Part shown: positions 37,430-46,332 of the stretch, piece after piece
How the letters are laid out: the number at the start of each line of letters is the position of its first letter
Numbering within the stretch: the first letter of the stretch is position 1
NCBI RefSeq assembly: GCF_030812195.1
Contig: NZ_JAUSSF010000003.1
Location: 930,001-994,000 of the forward strand
Direction: 5' to 3'
From: Chryseobacterium lathyri
Lineage (GTDB): Bacteria > Bacteroidota > Bacteroidia > Flavobacteriales > Weeksellaceae
DNA: 64,000 nucleotides
Translations under genes and position numbers: made by a program
The notes under the pieces: model-generated
Told to the model about the DNA's origin: nothing
The model's input: only the letters and a program-made list of their open reading frames with translations
Databases searched by the model: none

Positions 37430-37627
37430 ATGCCTTCAAGTGTCGTCAACAGTTATATTTATTTTCCTGAGACTGAGATATTAAGAATTGTGTATCAGTC
37501 AGGGGCTGTTTATGATTATCTTAAGGTTCCTATATCTATATCTGAAAAATTCAGGGAAGCCAAATCGAAAGGAAGGTTTCTGAACAGTGTCATCAAGCCC
37601 AAATTTAAATATATTAAGATCAACTGA
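37430..37627 (+). CDS. KTSC-domain protein
   Basis: 65 residues. It is wholly a KTSC domain (VVNSYIYFPETEILRIVYQS, YDYLKVPISISEKF, AKSKGRFLNSVIK), named after its occurrence at the C-terminus of some lysyl-tRNA synthetases. Free-standing copies are of unknown function. It lies before a long inverted repeat. Confidence 0.8.
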   Translation: MPSSVVNSYIYFPETEILRIVYQSGAVYDYLKVPISISEKFREAKSKGRFLNSVIKPKFKYIKIN

Positions 37628-37634
37628 ACAGATC

Positions 37635-37680
37635 ATACAAATATAAATGCCCCCATTACTGGAGGCATTTATATTTGTAT
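37635..37680. terminator. Strong bidirectional hairpin between convergent genes
   Basis: ATACAAATATAAATGC and its perfect complement (37665-37680) form a 16-bp stem; the flanks GATC also pair loosely. It stops the KTSC gene and the convergent metalloprotease gene. Confidence 0.75.
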
Positions 37681-37693
37681 GTATGATCAAACT

Positions 37694-39550
37694 TTATTTA
37701 ATGATCAGTTTAGAGGTCTTACTATCTTTCCCGTTGGAAATCTGAACCATATAAACTCCTTTTTCAAGCTGTTGGTTTATTTTGTAAACTCCATTTCCTT
37801 CATCAGCTACAGATGGGTTTGCGATCAATCTTCCTGACATATCAGAAATAGAAACTTTTAAATTCTTACCATTTTTAGCTTTGATAAACACTTTATCACC
37901 TGTTGCAACCGGGTTAGGATAAATCACAAGGTCATTATTATCAGCCTTCACTTCACTTGTAGCAAGATTAGTTACCAACATTACAGAATAATCTTCTGCC
38001 TGACCATATCCAAGTTGGCCACATGGTGTAAATGTACTTTCAGCGTCTGCCATAACTCTCATTCTTAATGGAGTGTTTAATGTTGCAGTAGCCGGAGGTG
38101 TAAATGCACCTGTAAATGTTCCATTACCATCTGCACCAATTGCCACATCAGTTCCAGAAGCAACCAGTTCATTTGCTTCAAAAGTACCATTATTATTATA
38201 GTCTATCCAAACACGTACAGATTGAGGATTTCCAAAAATTCCAACACTAACAGTCTGCTGTTGATTAACAAGCAATGGTGTGTATATATTCATGGAGCAT
38301 GCCTTTGTAGTATAATCTACGTAATATAATGCGTGTGCCTGCCAATATCCAGGAGATGCATTATCTATTTGTCCTAACTTCACAGAAACAGGACCTGCTA
38401 AATAATCTCCTGGATTTGCCAAACCTGCTGGTGTACAAGCTGCAACCGGAACAACCGACGGCGCCGGAGTAGAAGGCAGAGCTGTGCCCGCCTTTGAAGT
38501 TGTCAAGCTGCTTCTGAATAGCATAAAGGAAGTATTAATTCTATCTCCTTGCCCAGCAGTAAATTTCTGAGCAACAGAATTCGAATAATTCATCATATTA
38601 TACTGTACCCCTTGATAATTTACACCAGTACAAGAGTTAACTGTAGAGTTAGAAGGAACTGGCCAGTCTAAGTAACCGCTTCCAGATCTTTCAGTATCAC
38701 AAACCTGATCATCATCATCGGCACAAACTCCGGTCGTAGGCGGACAATAATCTGCATCTCCGGGAACAGCATCAAATCTACCATCCTGGAAAGTATGATA
38801 CAATCCCATAGCATGTCCAAATTCGTGAGCAAATGTCGTGTCATGAGGATTGGTTACAACCCCTGTTTTCATAAAGGATTCGTAATTAGAATCAAGGTTA
38901 TTTGGGAATGCAGCAAATCCCATCAGCCCTGCATTGGGAGTTGTGCTTCCATCAAATGTAGTTATTACGTAAATATTAAAATAAGAAGCTTCCGGCCAGT
39001 GTGGGGCCAAACCTTTAATAGCCGCTCTAGAAGCACCACTAGCTGTTTGATAAGCCATTCCGGAAGTATTATATCCACTTAATGTACCACCATTATACCT
39101 TACAATACCAGTGGTTGCATTACAGTTCGGATCTCTTTTGGCCAAAACCAGTCTAATAGGGAATACTGCTGATGTTCCAAAATCTGCAGGTACTCCATTA
39201 GCAGGCCAGGCATAAGTTCCGGCATACATCTGGTTAGCTTTATCCAGCCATTGCTGAATCTGAGTATCTGTTCTAGTGAATGTAGGATTATTGCCTTCAA
39301 TGACATGAACTACAACAGGAATTTCATAGGCACCATTCACCATTCCTTTAGCAGCTGATAAAGGATTTGCCTTTCTTTCAGCTTCTATATTCTTGATAAC
39401 TTTATCAAAAATCTGTCTTACTCCAGGAATTGTTCTATCCTGTAATTGCAACTCTTGATCAAACCCGCAGATTTTCTGCTGTTGCTGCAGATGTTGTGCA
39501 GTTAATGAAAGCGAACATAGCATTGTTCCATAAAGGAAAATTTTCTTCAT
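37694..39550 (-). CDS. M43-type (pappalysin-like) secreted metalloprotease with GEVED and type A sorting domains
   Basis: 618 residues. A signal peptide of about 18 residues ends at LTAQ. The metzincin zinc motif HEFGHAMGLYH lies at 242-252, with the Met-turn in YNMMNYSN near 320. A GEVED-type beta domain spans about 395-530 (VRVWIDYNNNGTFEANELVA, MRVMADAE). The last 75 residues (VIYPNPVATGDKVFIKA, ISDMSGRLI, KGVYMVQISNG) form the type A tail for T9SS export. It would degrade extracellular protein. A strong palindrome lies about 70-100 bases upstream. Confidence 0.93.
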   Translation of the reverse strand: MKKIFLYGTMLCSLSLTAQHLQQQQKICGFDQELQLQDRTIPGVRQIFDKVIKNIEAERKANPLSAAKGMVNGAYEIPVVVHVIEGNNPTFTRTDTQIQQWLDKANQMYAGTYAWPANGVPADFGTSAVFPIRLVLAKRDPNCNATTGIVRYNGGTLSGYNTSGMAYQTASGASRAAIKGLAPHWPEASYFNIYVITTFDGSTTPNAGLMGFAAFPNNLDSNYESFMKTGVVTNPHDTTFAHEFGHAMGLYHTFQDGRFDAVPGDADYCPPTTGVCADDDDQVCDTERSGSGYLDWPVPSNSTVNSCTGVNYQGVQYNMMNYSNSVAQKFTAGQGDRINTSFMLFRSSLTTSKAGTALPSTPAPSVVPVAACTPAGLANPGDYLAGPVSVKLGQIDNASPGYWQAHALYYVDYTTKACSMNIYTPLLVNQQQTVSVGIFGNPQSVRVWIDYNNNGTFEANELVASGTDVAIGADGNGTFTGAFTPPATATLNTPLRMRVMADAESTFTPCGQLGYGQAEDYSVMLVTNLATSEVKADNNDLVIYPNPVATGDKVFIKAKNGKNLKVSISDMSGRLIANPSVADEGNGVYKINQQLEKGVYMVQISNGKDSKTSKLIIK

Positions 39551-39618
39551 AACTTCAAAATATTTATTTTTTTAATATTAAACAATTTAAATTCATAAAT
39601 TCATTTAAAATACTTTCC

Positions 39619-39652
39619 TATTAGTAGCAAAAATTGGGTTTTGTTACTAATA
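39619..39652. promoter_or_regulatory. 14-bp hairpin/operator-like palindrome upstream of the metalloprotease
   Basis: TATTAGTAGCAAAA and TTTTGTTACTAATA pair with one G-T, loop ATTGGG. Its position, 69-102 bases before the ATG, suits an operator or a leader structure. Confidence 0.5.
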
Positions 39653-39847
39653 TTTTATATTTTTTTTGACTTTTTTAAAAAACACCTTTTTTTAAAGTTT
39701 AAAATTCATAATTTTTATATGGAAAAATTTAACTAAATATAACAACCCATAGAATAAAGCTTTAACATTAAATAAAATAGCATTATTTTTTTACTATTTA
39801 AACACTTGAAAATATCTTTTTTTGAGATTGGTTACACTTTAAATAAA

Positions 39848-39876
39848 ATTGGCTGCACATAATTTGTACAGCCAAT
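39848..39876 (-). terminator. guaB terminator
   Basis: ATTGGCTG and CAGCCAAT are the core of a hairpin (ATTGGCTGCACA / TGTACAGCCAAT). Confidence 0.6.
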
Positions 39877-39903
39877 AATTCTATAATATCTTCTTTAAAT
39901 ATT

Positions 39904-41364
39904 TTAGAAAGAATAGTTTGGAGCTTCCTGAGTGATAATTACATCATGCGGATGAGATTCTTTTAAACCGCTTCCTGTAATCATGACCATTTTGGTATCT
40001 TTCTGTAAAGCTTCGATATTTTTAGCTCCGCAGTATCCCATACCGGCTCTTAAACCTCCGGTCAGCTGGAAGATCACATCCTCGAGCTTCCCTTTGTGTG
40101 GCACTCTTCCTTCAATTCCTTCCGGAACGAATTTTTTAGCTTCACTCTGGAAATACCTTTCTTTTCCTCCTCTCTTCATGGCAGAAAGACTTCCCATCCC
40201 TTGATAAGATTTGAATTTTCTTCCCTGAAAAATAATTTCTTCTCCCGGAGCTTCATCTGTTCCGGCCAAAAGAGATCCCAGCATTACAGCTCCTGCCCCG
40301 CTTGCAATCGCCTTTACAATATCCCCGGAAAGCTTGATTCCTCCGTCAGCAATTACTGTTACGTTTTTGGATGCTGCATATTCGTAAACATTATAAATTG
40401 CAGACAGCTGAGGAACCCCAACGCCGGCAACGACTCTTGTTGTACAGATGGAACCGGGTCCTACTCCAACTTTAAGAACGTTAGCGCCTGCTTCAATAAG
40501 GTCTTTTGCTGCTTCAGCAGTTACAATATTTCCTCCTACGATATCTAAATCCGGATATGCTTTTCTGATTTCTGAAATTTTATCCAAAACCCCTTTTGAG
40601 TGCCCGTGAGCAGAATCAATAGCTACGATATCAACACCAGCGGCGACCAATGCTGCAATTCTGTCCATCGTATCTTCTCCTACACCAACACCTGCTCCTA
40701 CGATAAGACGTCCTTTGTGATCCTTATTAGAATTCGGGTACTCCAGCTGATTGTCAATATCCTTAATTGTAATTAATCCTACGAGCTTATTATCTTTATC
40801 TACGATCGGAAGCTTCTCTACTCTGCTTTTAAGAAGGATTTCTTTCGCTTTCTCCAGGTTGGTATTTTTATCGGAAGTGATCAGATTTTCTTTAGTCATG
40901 ATCTCCTCTACTTTCATTTCAAGATTTTCCTGGTATTTTACGTCTCTGTTGGTAATGATTCCGATCAGTACATTATCTGCATCTACTACAGGAAGGCCGG
41001 AAATTTTATATTTGGCCATAGTTTCCTTAGCTTCAGCCAGGGTATGATCTTTTGAAAGGGTAACAGGATCAGAAATCATTCCGTTTTCTGAACGTTTCAC
41101 ACGGTTTACCTGGGCAGCCTGCTCAGCGATCGTCATGTTTTTGTGGATAAAACCCAAGCCCCCGACTCTTGCCAAAGCAATAGCCAGATCTCCTTCCGTA
41201 ACTGTGTCCATCGCAGCAGAAACTATCGGAACATTCAGCGTAATTTTGTCGGTAAGTCTTGATTTTAATGCTACCTGGTTAGGTAAAACTTCTGAATAAG
41301 AAGGGACTAGAAGAACGTCATCGAAAGTGATGGCTGTCTCTACAATTTTGTTATGAATAGACAT
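39904..41364 (-). CDS. guaB: IMP dehydrogenase
   Basis: 486 residues, standard length. It oxidises IMP to XMP with NAD, the committed step to GMP. The catalytic cysteine is Cys307 in GPGSICTTRVVAG. Two CBS domains lie near 95-205 (DPVTLSKDHTLAEAKETMAK, MTKENLITSDKNTN). The flap and end carry MGSLSAMKRG and GLRAGMGYCGAKN. A TAATTTTGC box sits 14 bases before the ATG. Confidence 0.98.
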   Translation of the reverse strand: MSIHNKIVETAITFDDVLLVPSYSEVLPNQVALKSRLTDKITLNVPIVSAAMDTVTEGDLAIALARVGGLGFIHKNMTIAEQAAQVNRVKRSENGMISDPVTLSKDHTLAEAKETMAKYKISGLPVVDADNVLIGIITNRDVKYQENLEMKVEEIMTKENLITSDKNTNLEKAKEILLKSRVEKLPIVDKDNKLVGLITIKDIDNQLEYPNSNKDHKGRLIVGAGVGVGEDTMDRIAALVAAGVDIVAIDSAHGHSKGVLDKISEIRKAYPDLDIVGGNIVTAEAAKDLIEAGANVLKVGVGPGSICTTRVVAGVGVPQLSAIYNVYEYAASKNVTVIADGGIKLSGDIVKAIASGAGAVMLGSLLAGTDEAPGEEIIFQGRKFKSYQGMGSLSAMKRGGKERYFQSEAKKFVPEGIEGRVPHKGKLEDVIFQLTGGLRAGMGYCGAKNIEALQKDTKMVMITGSGLKESHPHDVIITQEAPNYSF

Positions 41365-41377
41365 CTTTACTTTCTTT

Positions 41378-41386
41378 GCAAAATTA
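41378..41386 (-). promoter_or_regulatory. -7 box for guaB
   Basis: Minus strand reads TAATTTTGC, close to the ATG at 41364, implying a very short leader. Confidence 0.55.
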
Positions 41387-41458
41387 GGTTATTTTAACGA
41401 GATATGAAAATCCTTTTCAATAGTTTAAATAAAATTTAATAATCAATAACTTAAATGA

Positions 41459-41484
41459 AAAACCGTTCTTAAATAAGAACGGTC
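41459..41484 (-). terminator. Terminator of the sigma/DUF4252 operon
   Basis: ACCGTTCTT pairs with AAGAACGGT; on the minus strand a T run follows. Confidence 0.75.
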
Positions 41485-41556
41485 TTCTGTACAAAATAAT
41501 TGATATAGTATGAAACTACTTGTTTTTCTTTTATGAGTGCTATAATAAATAAAAAA

Positions 41557-42057
41557 TTACTTATCTGTAGCAGCATTAATTACTTTTGAAACATCATCTG
41601 CTGTAAAGCTTCCTTTCACATCCACAAAAACCAGTTCTTTATCTGAATTAACAGTGAACATCATATTTTTAATGGTTTCACCATTCTGCTTTACCCTTAT
41701 ATTGATATTTTCACCCTTATGTTTTATGCTAGCCCATTCTTCAAAATTATTGTCATTTAAGTATCTGGAGTATTCGTTCAGCATATCTTTGCTCCCGTTA
41801 TCTACAGTCATGACCTTTATCTTTGAGACTTTTTTTACCAGTGCAATAACTTCTTCACTTTCACCATCTTCCCTTAAAGCTTTTTTAATAAAAGGCCTTG
41901 CCATAAACACAGGGACATTGAAGCTCGCAAATGTTGCCCCTTTAAAATCATATCCTGACTGCTTAAAGAAATCCATATTGGGCCTTCCTGAAACAAGACA
42001 TGACTGAAGTATAAGCAATGTAAAGATTCCTAAAAAAATGTTTTTTAAAGTTTTCAT
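41557..42057 (-). CDS. DUF4252 lipoprotein
   Basis: 166 residues. Signal with lipobox LQSC (Cys20). The body (IKVMTVDNGSKDMLNEYSRY, LNDNNFEEWASIKHKGENIN, GETIKNMMFTVNSDKELVFV, KGSFTADDVSKVIN) is the DUF4252 fold, also seen in the first half of the upstream gene. Last gene of the ECF sigma operon. The function of this family is unknown. Confidence 0.85.
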   Translation of the reverse strand: MKTLKNIFLGIFTLLILQSCLVSGRPNMDFFKQSGYDFKGATFASFNVPVFMARPFIKKALREDGESEEVIALVKKVSKIKVMTVDNGSKDMLNEYSRYLNDNNFEEWASIKHKGENINIRVKQNGETIKNMMFTVNSDKELVFVDVKGSFTADDVSKVINAATDK

Positions 42058-42071
42058 GGTGATCAGTTTTT

Positions 42072-43352
42072 TTAATCGATAGGTTTCAGAGTTCCTCCGG
42101 ATGTTTTGCTGATATTGGATTCTATTTCAGGTCTTCCTTTATATTTCACCAGCCCTCCTGAGGACGCTTTTACTTTCAGTTTGGTAGAAACGTTCACGGA
42201 AAGGTTACCTCCGGATGTGGCCTCTGCCTCAAGATTCTCCAGTTTCAGCCCGTCTGCTTTAAAAAGTGCTCCACTGCTTATATCAATTATTCCGGAATCT
42301 GCTTTTCCTTCAATAGCTGAATTAGATCCGCTTGAAGCCTTTACCATAATAGTTCCCGCTGTAATTCCGGCCCTGATATTCGCTCCTGATGAAGTTCCAA
42401 TATCTACTTTATTAGAGACCTTAAAATCTCCTTTCACATTAGCTCCGGATGACACATCAATAACCAGATCATTTTCCCTTATAGAATTCACCACATTAAA
42501 GTTAGCTCCTGAAGAAGCCTTTATATTATCCATTCTCGGAGAAGATATGTTAACGCTTAGATTTCTAAACTTTAAATTCTTTGTTCCTTTATTATCTATA
42601 TAGATTTTCAATATATCGTTTTCCACTTTTGTGATGATGTACTGAAGCTTGTCAGAGTCAGCGATTACTTTTACGCTGGTAGGACTTTCCTGTTTAAAAA
42701 CTACATTCACACCGGTACTTACGTGGATTCCTGAGAACTCGCCTACATTTCTTGCTTCCCCGTTTAGGTAAGAGGAATTATTTTCAGAAGTAAGGCTGTT
42801 TCTTGTATTAGTTACAGAATTGGTTTTCGTTTCGCTGGAATTAATGATCTTGTTCACATCATCCATAGAAAGTCTTCCGTCCAGCATAACCAGGATATTT
42901 TCCCCTTTTCCTCCATCAATGCTCAGCAGGAGATCATCCAGCATTCCGTCTTTTGCATCGGAAGAAAGAAATTTTATCTTTGCCCCGGAATTATTAACAG
43001 ACATAATCTCGTTGTAATTAAGGTTTTTTAAATACATGGAGACATCTTTGCTGAGCCTGGATAGGTTGTCCTGAACCTTACGGCCTTCTGTTGTATTAAC
43101 ATTTTCCGGATTTTCTGTAATGAGAATTTTCAATCCGTTAATTTTCGAAAGCAGAGGTTTAATCTGATCCAACTGGGAGTCATCAATATTAAGGCTGCTC
43201 AGCATGCTGAACATAGGCTTTGCAATTTTAATAGAGGTTACTCCTTCCACCTCCTGGTATCTGTCAAAAAGCATGTCGAATTTATCCCGTTGCCCATACA
43301 CGGTAAAGAAGTGGGAAAAAGCGAGTGCGAATATTATGAATATTTTTTTCAT
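42072..43352 (-). CDS. Secreted DUF4252-GIN domain (DUF2807) fusion
   Basis: 426 residues. Signal peptide ends at VYGQ (residue 21). Residues 22-185 are DUF4252-like (YQEVEGVTSIKIAKPMFSML, NILVMLDGRLSMDDVNKIIN). A Ser/Asn-rich linker leads to a head-GIN domain (about 200-426): GEFSGIHVSTGVNVVFKQ, then a beta-solenoid of short repeats with SSGAN, SSGSN, SSGAL, TSGGN and SSGGL at the turns. GIN domains occur in exported Bacteroidota proteins of unknown function. The fusion of two domains usually found in separate proteins suggests they work together. Confidence 0.85.
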   Translation of the reverse strand: MKKIFIIFALAFSHFFTVYGQRDKFDMLFDRYQEVEGVTSIKIAKPMFSMLSSLNIDDSQLDQIKPLLSKINGLKILITENPENVNTTEGRKVQDNLSRLSKDVSMYLKNLNYNEIMSVNNSGAKIKFLSSDAKDGMLDDLLLSIDGGKGENILVMLDGRLSMDDVNKIINSSETKTNSVTNTRNSLTSENNSSYLNGEARNVGEFSGIHVSTGVNVVFKQESPTSVKVIADSDKLQYIITKVENDILKIYIDNKGTKNLKFRNLSVNISSPRMDNIKASSGANFNVVNSIRENDLVIDVSSGANVKGDFKVSNKVDIGTSSGANIRAGITAGTIMVKASSGSNSAIEGKADSGIIDISSGALFKADGLKLENLEAEATSGGNLSVNVSTKLKVKASSGGLVKYKGRPEIESNISKTSGGTLKPID

Positions 43353-43419
43353 GAGTCAATTTTTATTTTCTTAAGCTGATTATTTTTGCCTGATCAGGAG
43401 CATAATCTATTTTTTGTTG

Positions 43420-44094
43420 TTAATAATCATCGTCTACTACTGTAGGCTGTCCCAACTTTTCACTAACGTTATTTGCAAATATCTGGAATGAATATTTGGT
43501 TACATTGATCGCTTCATCTACATTATCAATCCTTTTACCGTTTACGATGACATAGGAGTCCTTATATCCGGTAGAATCTTTTAAAGCGTTATTATTTTTG
43601 AATGAAGAGTTATTGACAAACTTTGGTTTCGATTCCTTTTTCAGTCTTCCTCTTTTTGGCAATATCTCATCCAGCACATCTTTTTCCGCCACCGAATTCT
43701 CTTGAAAAACAGAATCTTTTTTGACCCCGGAAATGGAATCGGTATGATTAACCGCTACCTGCTGCTGATGGTCATTATTCTCTTCAATAAATTTTGATTT
43801 TTGTTTCAGAACCTCATCTTTCACCAGTTTTTCTTTTTCAATACCATCTGTACGATAATCATTAAAGAAAAAACCGGCACTGAAGAGAAGCACAAATCCG
43901 GCTGCCATCCAGAACCATTTCGGTAAAGAAGGCTTATTTTTTTGGAGCGGGATGATGGATGCCCCGTTGTTTTCAGAGCCATCCGCTCCACCTTCTGCTT
44001 TCTGAAGAAAATCTTCAAAGCTCCAGTCCATCTTTTCTTCCTTTATCTCATGGAAGATCTCATCGTATTTATTCTGAAATTGATCTTTGTTCAT
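43420..44094 (-). CDS. Single-pass membrane protein, putative anti-sigma factor
   Basis: 224 residues. A cytosolic N-terminus (about 1-60, acidic, EIFHEIKEEKMDWSFEDFLQ), one membrane segment near 62-80 (WFWMAAGFVLLFSAGFFF) and an exported lysine-rich part. The first 26 bases overlap the end of the sigma-factor gene. Topology and position fit an anti-sigma factor or partner of the ECF sigma, but there is no zinc anti-sigma (HxxxCxxC) motif, so this is inference. Confidence 0.65.
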   Translation of the reverse strand: MNKDQFQNKYDEIFHEIKEEKMDWSFEDFLQKAEGGADGSENNGASIIPLQKNKPSLPKWFWMAAGFVLLFSAGFFFNDYRTDGIEKEKLVKDEVLKQKSKFIEENNDHQQQVAVNHTDSISGVKKDSVFQENSVAEKDVLDEILPKRGRLKKESKPKFVNNSSFKNNNALKDSTGYKDSYVIVNGKRIDNVDEAINVTKYSFQIFANNVSEKLGQPTVVDDDY

Positions 44095-44578
44095 AGCTCA
44101 TCAGTTGTGATATTTGTTCTTTTACTTTCTGTCTCGCCCGCATCAGGTTTACCCTTACTGCGTTTTCTTCCATTTCCAGCATTTCGGAAATTTCCGAGAC
44201 CTCATATTCTTCTACATCTTTCAGATGGATCACCATTTTCTGTTTTTCCGGGAGCTGGTTGATAAACCCTATAATATGCTCCTTCAGGTTATTGATGTCC
44301 ATGCTGTACAATTCTGAGCGGTGAAGCTGCAAATCTGCAAATCCCAGCTTCACATCATGGTGCTTCAGCCTGTTAAGGCACTCGTTCCGGACAGATTTCA
44401 AAGCATAGGATTTTAAATTTCCAAACTTCTCCAGTTCCTCTTTCTTTTGCCAGAATTTAATCATCAGATCCTGCACCACATCTTCTGCCTCATCACTGCT
44501 CATAACGAATCTTTTCGCAAAACGATACATCTCGTCTTTGAGAATAAACACCGTATTCTTGAAAGTTTCTTGGGTCAT
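44069..44578 (-). CDS. ECF-type RNA polymerase sigma factor
   Basis: 169 residues. Region 2: DEAEDVVQDLMIKFWQKKEE near 28-47; region 4: INQLPEKQKMVIHLKDVEEY near 108-127 and EISEMLEMEENAVRVNLMRA near 132-151. It should direct RNA polymerase to this operon and possibly others. The stop lies 26 bases inside the next gene, so the four genes are read as one unit. Confidence 0.93.
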   Translation of the reverse strand: MTQETFKNTVFILKDEMYRFAKRFVMSSDEAEDVVQDLMIKFWQKKEELEKFGNLKSYALKSVRNECLNRLKHHDVKLGFADLQLHRSELYSMDINNLKEHIIGFINQLPEKQKMVIHLKDVEEYEVSEISEMLEMEENAVRVNLMRARQKVKEQISQLMSYEQRSISE

Positions 44579-44660
44579 GAGTTTTGTTTCTATTAGTAAG
44601 ACAATTAAAATCTTAATTCTATTACATCATAAAATAAAAAAACTTCAAAAATCTTGAAGT

Positions 44661-44816
44661 TTAATTTTTATCGATCAGTTTTCGGAGATAAGCAATTTCT
44701 GTTTCTTTATCTTTTAGTCTTTGTTCATACTGCTCTATTAGCTTTTCTGGAAGCTGGTTTTGATAAATAAAACTGCTGTTGATCCTCGCTTTTTTCAGCT
44801 TTCCACCTAAAGTCAT
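44661..44816 (-). pseudogene. 51-residue remnant of a helix-turn-helix regulator
   Basis: ATG at 44816 to stop at 44663: starts MTLGGKLKKARIN, then QLPEKLIEQYEQRLKDKETE and IAYLRKLIDKN. The two ends look like the first and last parts of an XRE-type phage-repressor-like regulator (LGxRLKKAR... and a terminal coiled coil YEQRLKDKxxxIAxLK), with the DNA-binding helices missing. A hairpin (44640-44662) follows its stop. It could also be an intact small coiled-coil protein. Confidence 0.5.
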
Positions 44817-44970
44817 AGCACAAAGTATTTTCATCAAAATTACATATTTTTTTCATTTAGAAAAATAGTACGGATATCAGTAATTTTTGACTGTCTTTTC
44901 TCCAATTGTTTTTCACACATTTGTTGAGTTATAAAAAGAATTATATTTAACTCATTAAAAACAAAAATGC

Positions 44971-46314
44971 ATGAAGAAGAATTTTATTTTCCGGCTTCTG
45001 TCGTTAATAGCAGTGGCTATTGGTCTACAATCCTGTAGAACAAGTGAAGATTATCTTTCCGGTAATGAAGAGCCTTCTTACTCCAAAAAGTTTCAGGTAT
45101 TTTCGTCAGCCAACAAAGAACCTGTAAACTACGCCCAAGGGTTTAAAACATTGTTAGAACACTATGACCAGATCAATGGAACCAGCTACACCAGAGCCTC
45201 TTTACTGAAAAAAGGAAACTTCAATAAAGATAATTCTGAGTATGTAGAATTTAGTCTCTATTCTCAGGAAATGCTCCTGGATGATGGTGAACGCTGGGTG
45301 GTATATCCCATCATAAAAAACAGTCAGGTTGACGGTCTTATGGTCGGTATACTGAGAAATGAAGAAACAGAAGTGGAATTCAGAAAGCTCGATTCCGGAA
45401 GCTCTTATTATGCTGAAGTGATAGAGATATTCCGCACAGCCTTTATGAAAAGTAATCTAAAAAAGGGAGTACTAAGTAAGGGAAGCGGTTGTGGATTTGA
45501 GGGGCAAGAACCCTGCGATGTAGGTGAAATCGTTATTCCTCCCCCTCCCAAACCAAGACCTACAGGAGGTGGAACACAGGGAGGATGTACAGGATACAAT
45601 AACTGTTTTGACCCAAGTGTAGGAAGCGGAGGCGGAGGAAGTGCCGGACAGGGAAGCGAAGACCCCACTCCGTGTTGGAGGATGCAACTAAAAACAAATA
45701 ATGAAACTTTTAAAAACAATATCACAAATCTTGAAGGAAAAACGGGTGAGAGTTTTGAAAGTGGTTTCAGAATAGGAAGCGGAGGTGAGAACCAAATACT
45801 GCAAAATAATCTAGGAAGCCAAACTGTAAATATGACGCGTTTCCCAAATACAGTTGCGATAATGCATTCTCACTACGATGGTTTGTATCCTATATTTTCT
45901 CCGGGAGATATAATTTATTTTAATGAATGGATCGTATGGGCACAGAACTATAACAGCAATCCGGCAAACTCACCTAAAATCCCTCTTAACCAAATTGTTT
46001 TTACAGTAGTGAGCAGTTGGGGGAATTATTCTTTTATGTTTGATGGCACATCTTCTACACCTTTTCCTAATTTTACAGAACAACAATTATTAGACTTTAA
46101 TGATTACTATATAAAAGTACTAGATGAAGCAAAGAGCGTAGGAAATGTAAGTGGCAACATAAGCTACAATATGGAACAGCTTGAAAAGGGATTTCTTAAA
46201 TTTATGACTGAAAAAATGAATATGTCTGGTGCAAGCCTTTTCAGAAATACTTCCAGTGGAAATACTCAGCTAAGCCTCGTCAACGGAAAACTAACAGAAA
46301 CTAACTGCCCTTAA
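44971..46314 (+). CDS. Surface lipoprotein with C-terminal JAMM-like domain
   Basis: 447 residues. Lipobox GLQSC (Cys22). Residues 35-165 form a domain (VFSSANKEPVNYAQGFKTLL, DDGERWVVYPIIKNSQVDGL) that I have no name for. A Pro/Gly-rich linker (about 190-230) contains four cysteines. The C-terminal part has H299-S-H301...S310-P-G-D313, in AIMHSHYDG, YPIFSPGD, close to the JAMM zinc-peptidase motif H-x-H-x7-S-x2-D but with eight residues between. Downstream, 18 bases away, begin three copies of a small lipoprotein. Possibly a surface peptidase or toxin-like effector. Confidence 0.7.
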   Translation: MKKNFIFRLLSLIAVAIGLQSCRTSEDYLSGNEEPSYSKKFQVFSSANKEPVNYAQGFKTLLEHYDQINGTSYTRASLLKKGNFNKDNSEYVEFSLYSQEMLLDDGERWVVYPIIKNSQVDGLMVGILRNEETEVEFRKLDSGSSYYAEVIEIFRTAFMKSNLKKGVLSKGSGCGFEGQEPCDVGEIVIPPPPKPRPTGGGTQGGCTGYNNCFDPSVGSGGGGSAGQGSEDPTPCWRMQLKTNNETFKNNITNLEGKTGESFESGFRIGSGGENQILQNNLGSQTVNMTRFPNTVAIMHSHYDGLYPIFSPGDIIYFNEWIVWAQNYNSNPANSPKIPLNQIVFTVVSSWGNYSFMFDGTSSTPFPNFTEQQLLDFNDYYIKVLDEAKSVGNVSGNISYNMEQLEKGFLKFMTEKMNMSGASLFRNTSSGNTQLSLVNGKLTETNCP

Positions 46315-46332
46315 TAATAAAGCATAACAATT

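Larger units (their letters stand above)
39551..39903. other. AT-rich intergenic region upstream of the M43 gene
   Basis: 353 bases without a gene. It contains the 39619-39652 palindrome and, at its far end, the guaB terminator. No clean TAnnTTTG box for the protease gene was found. Confidence 0.55.
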
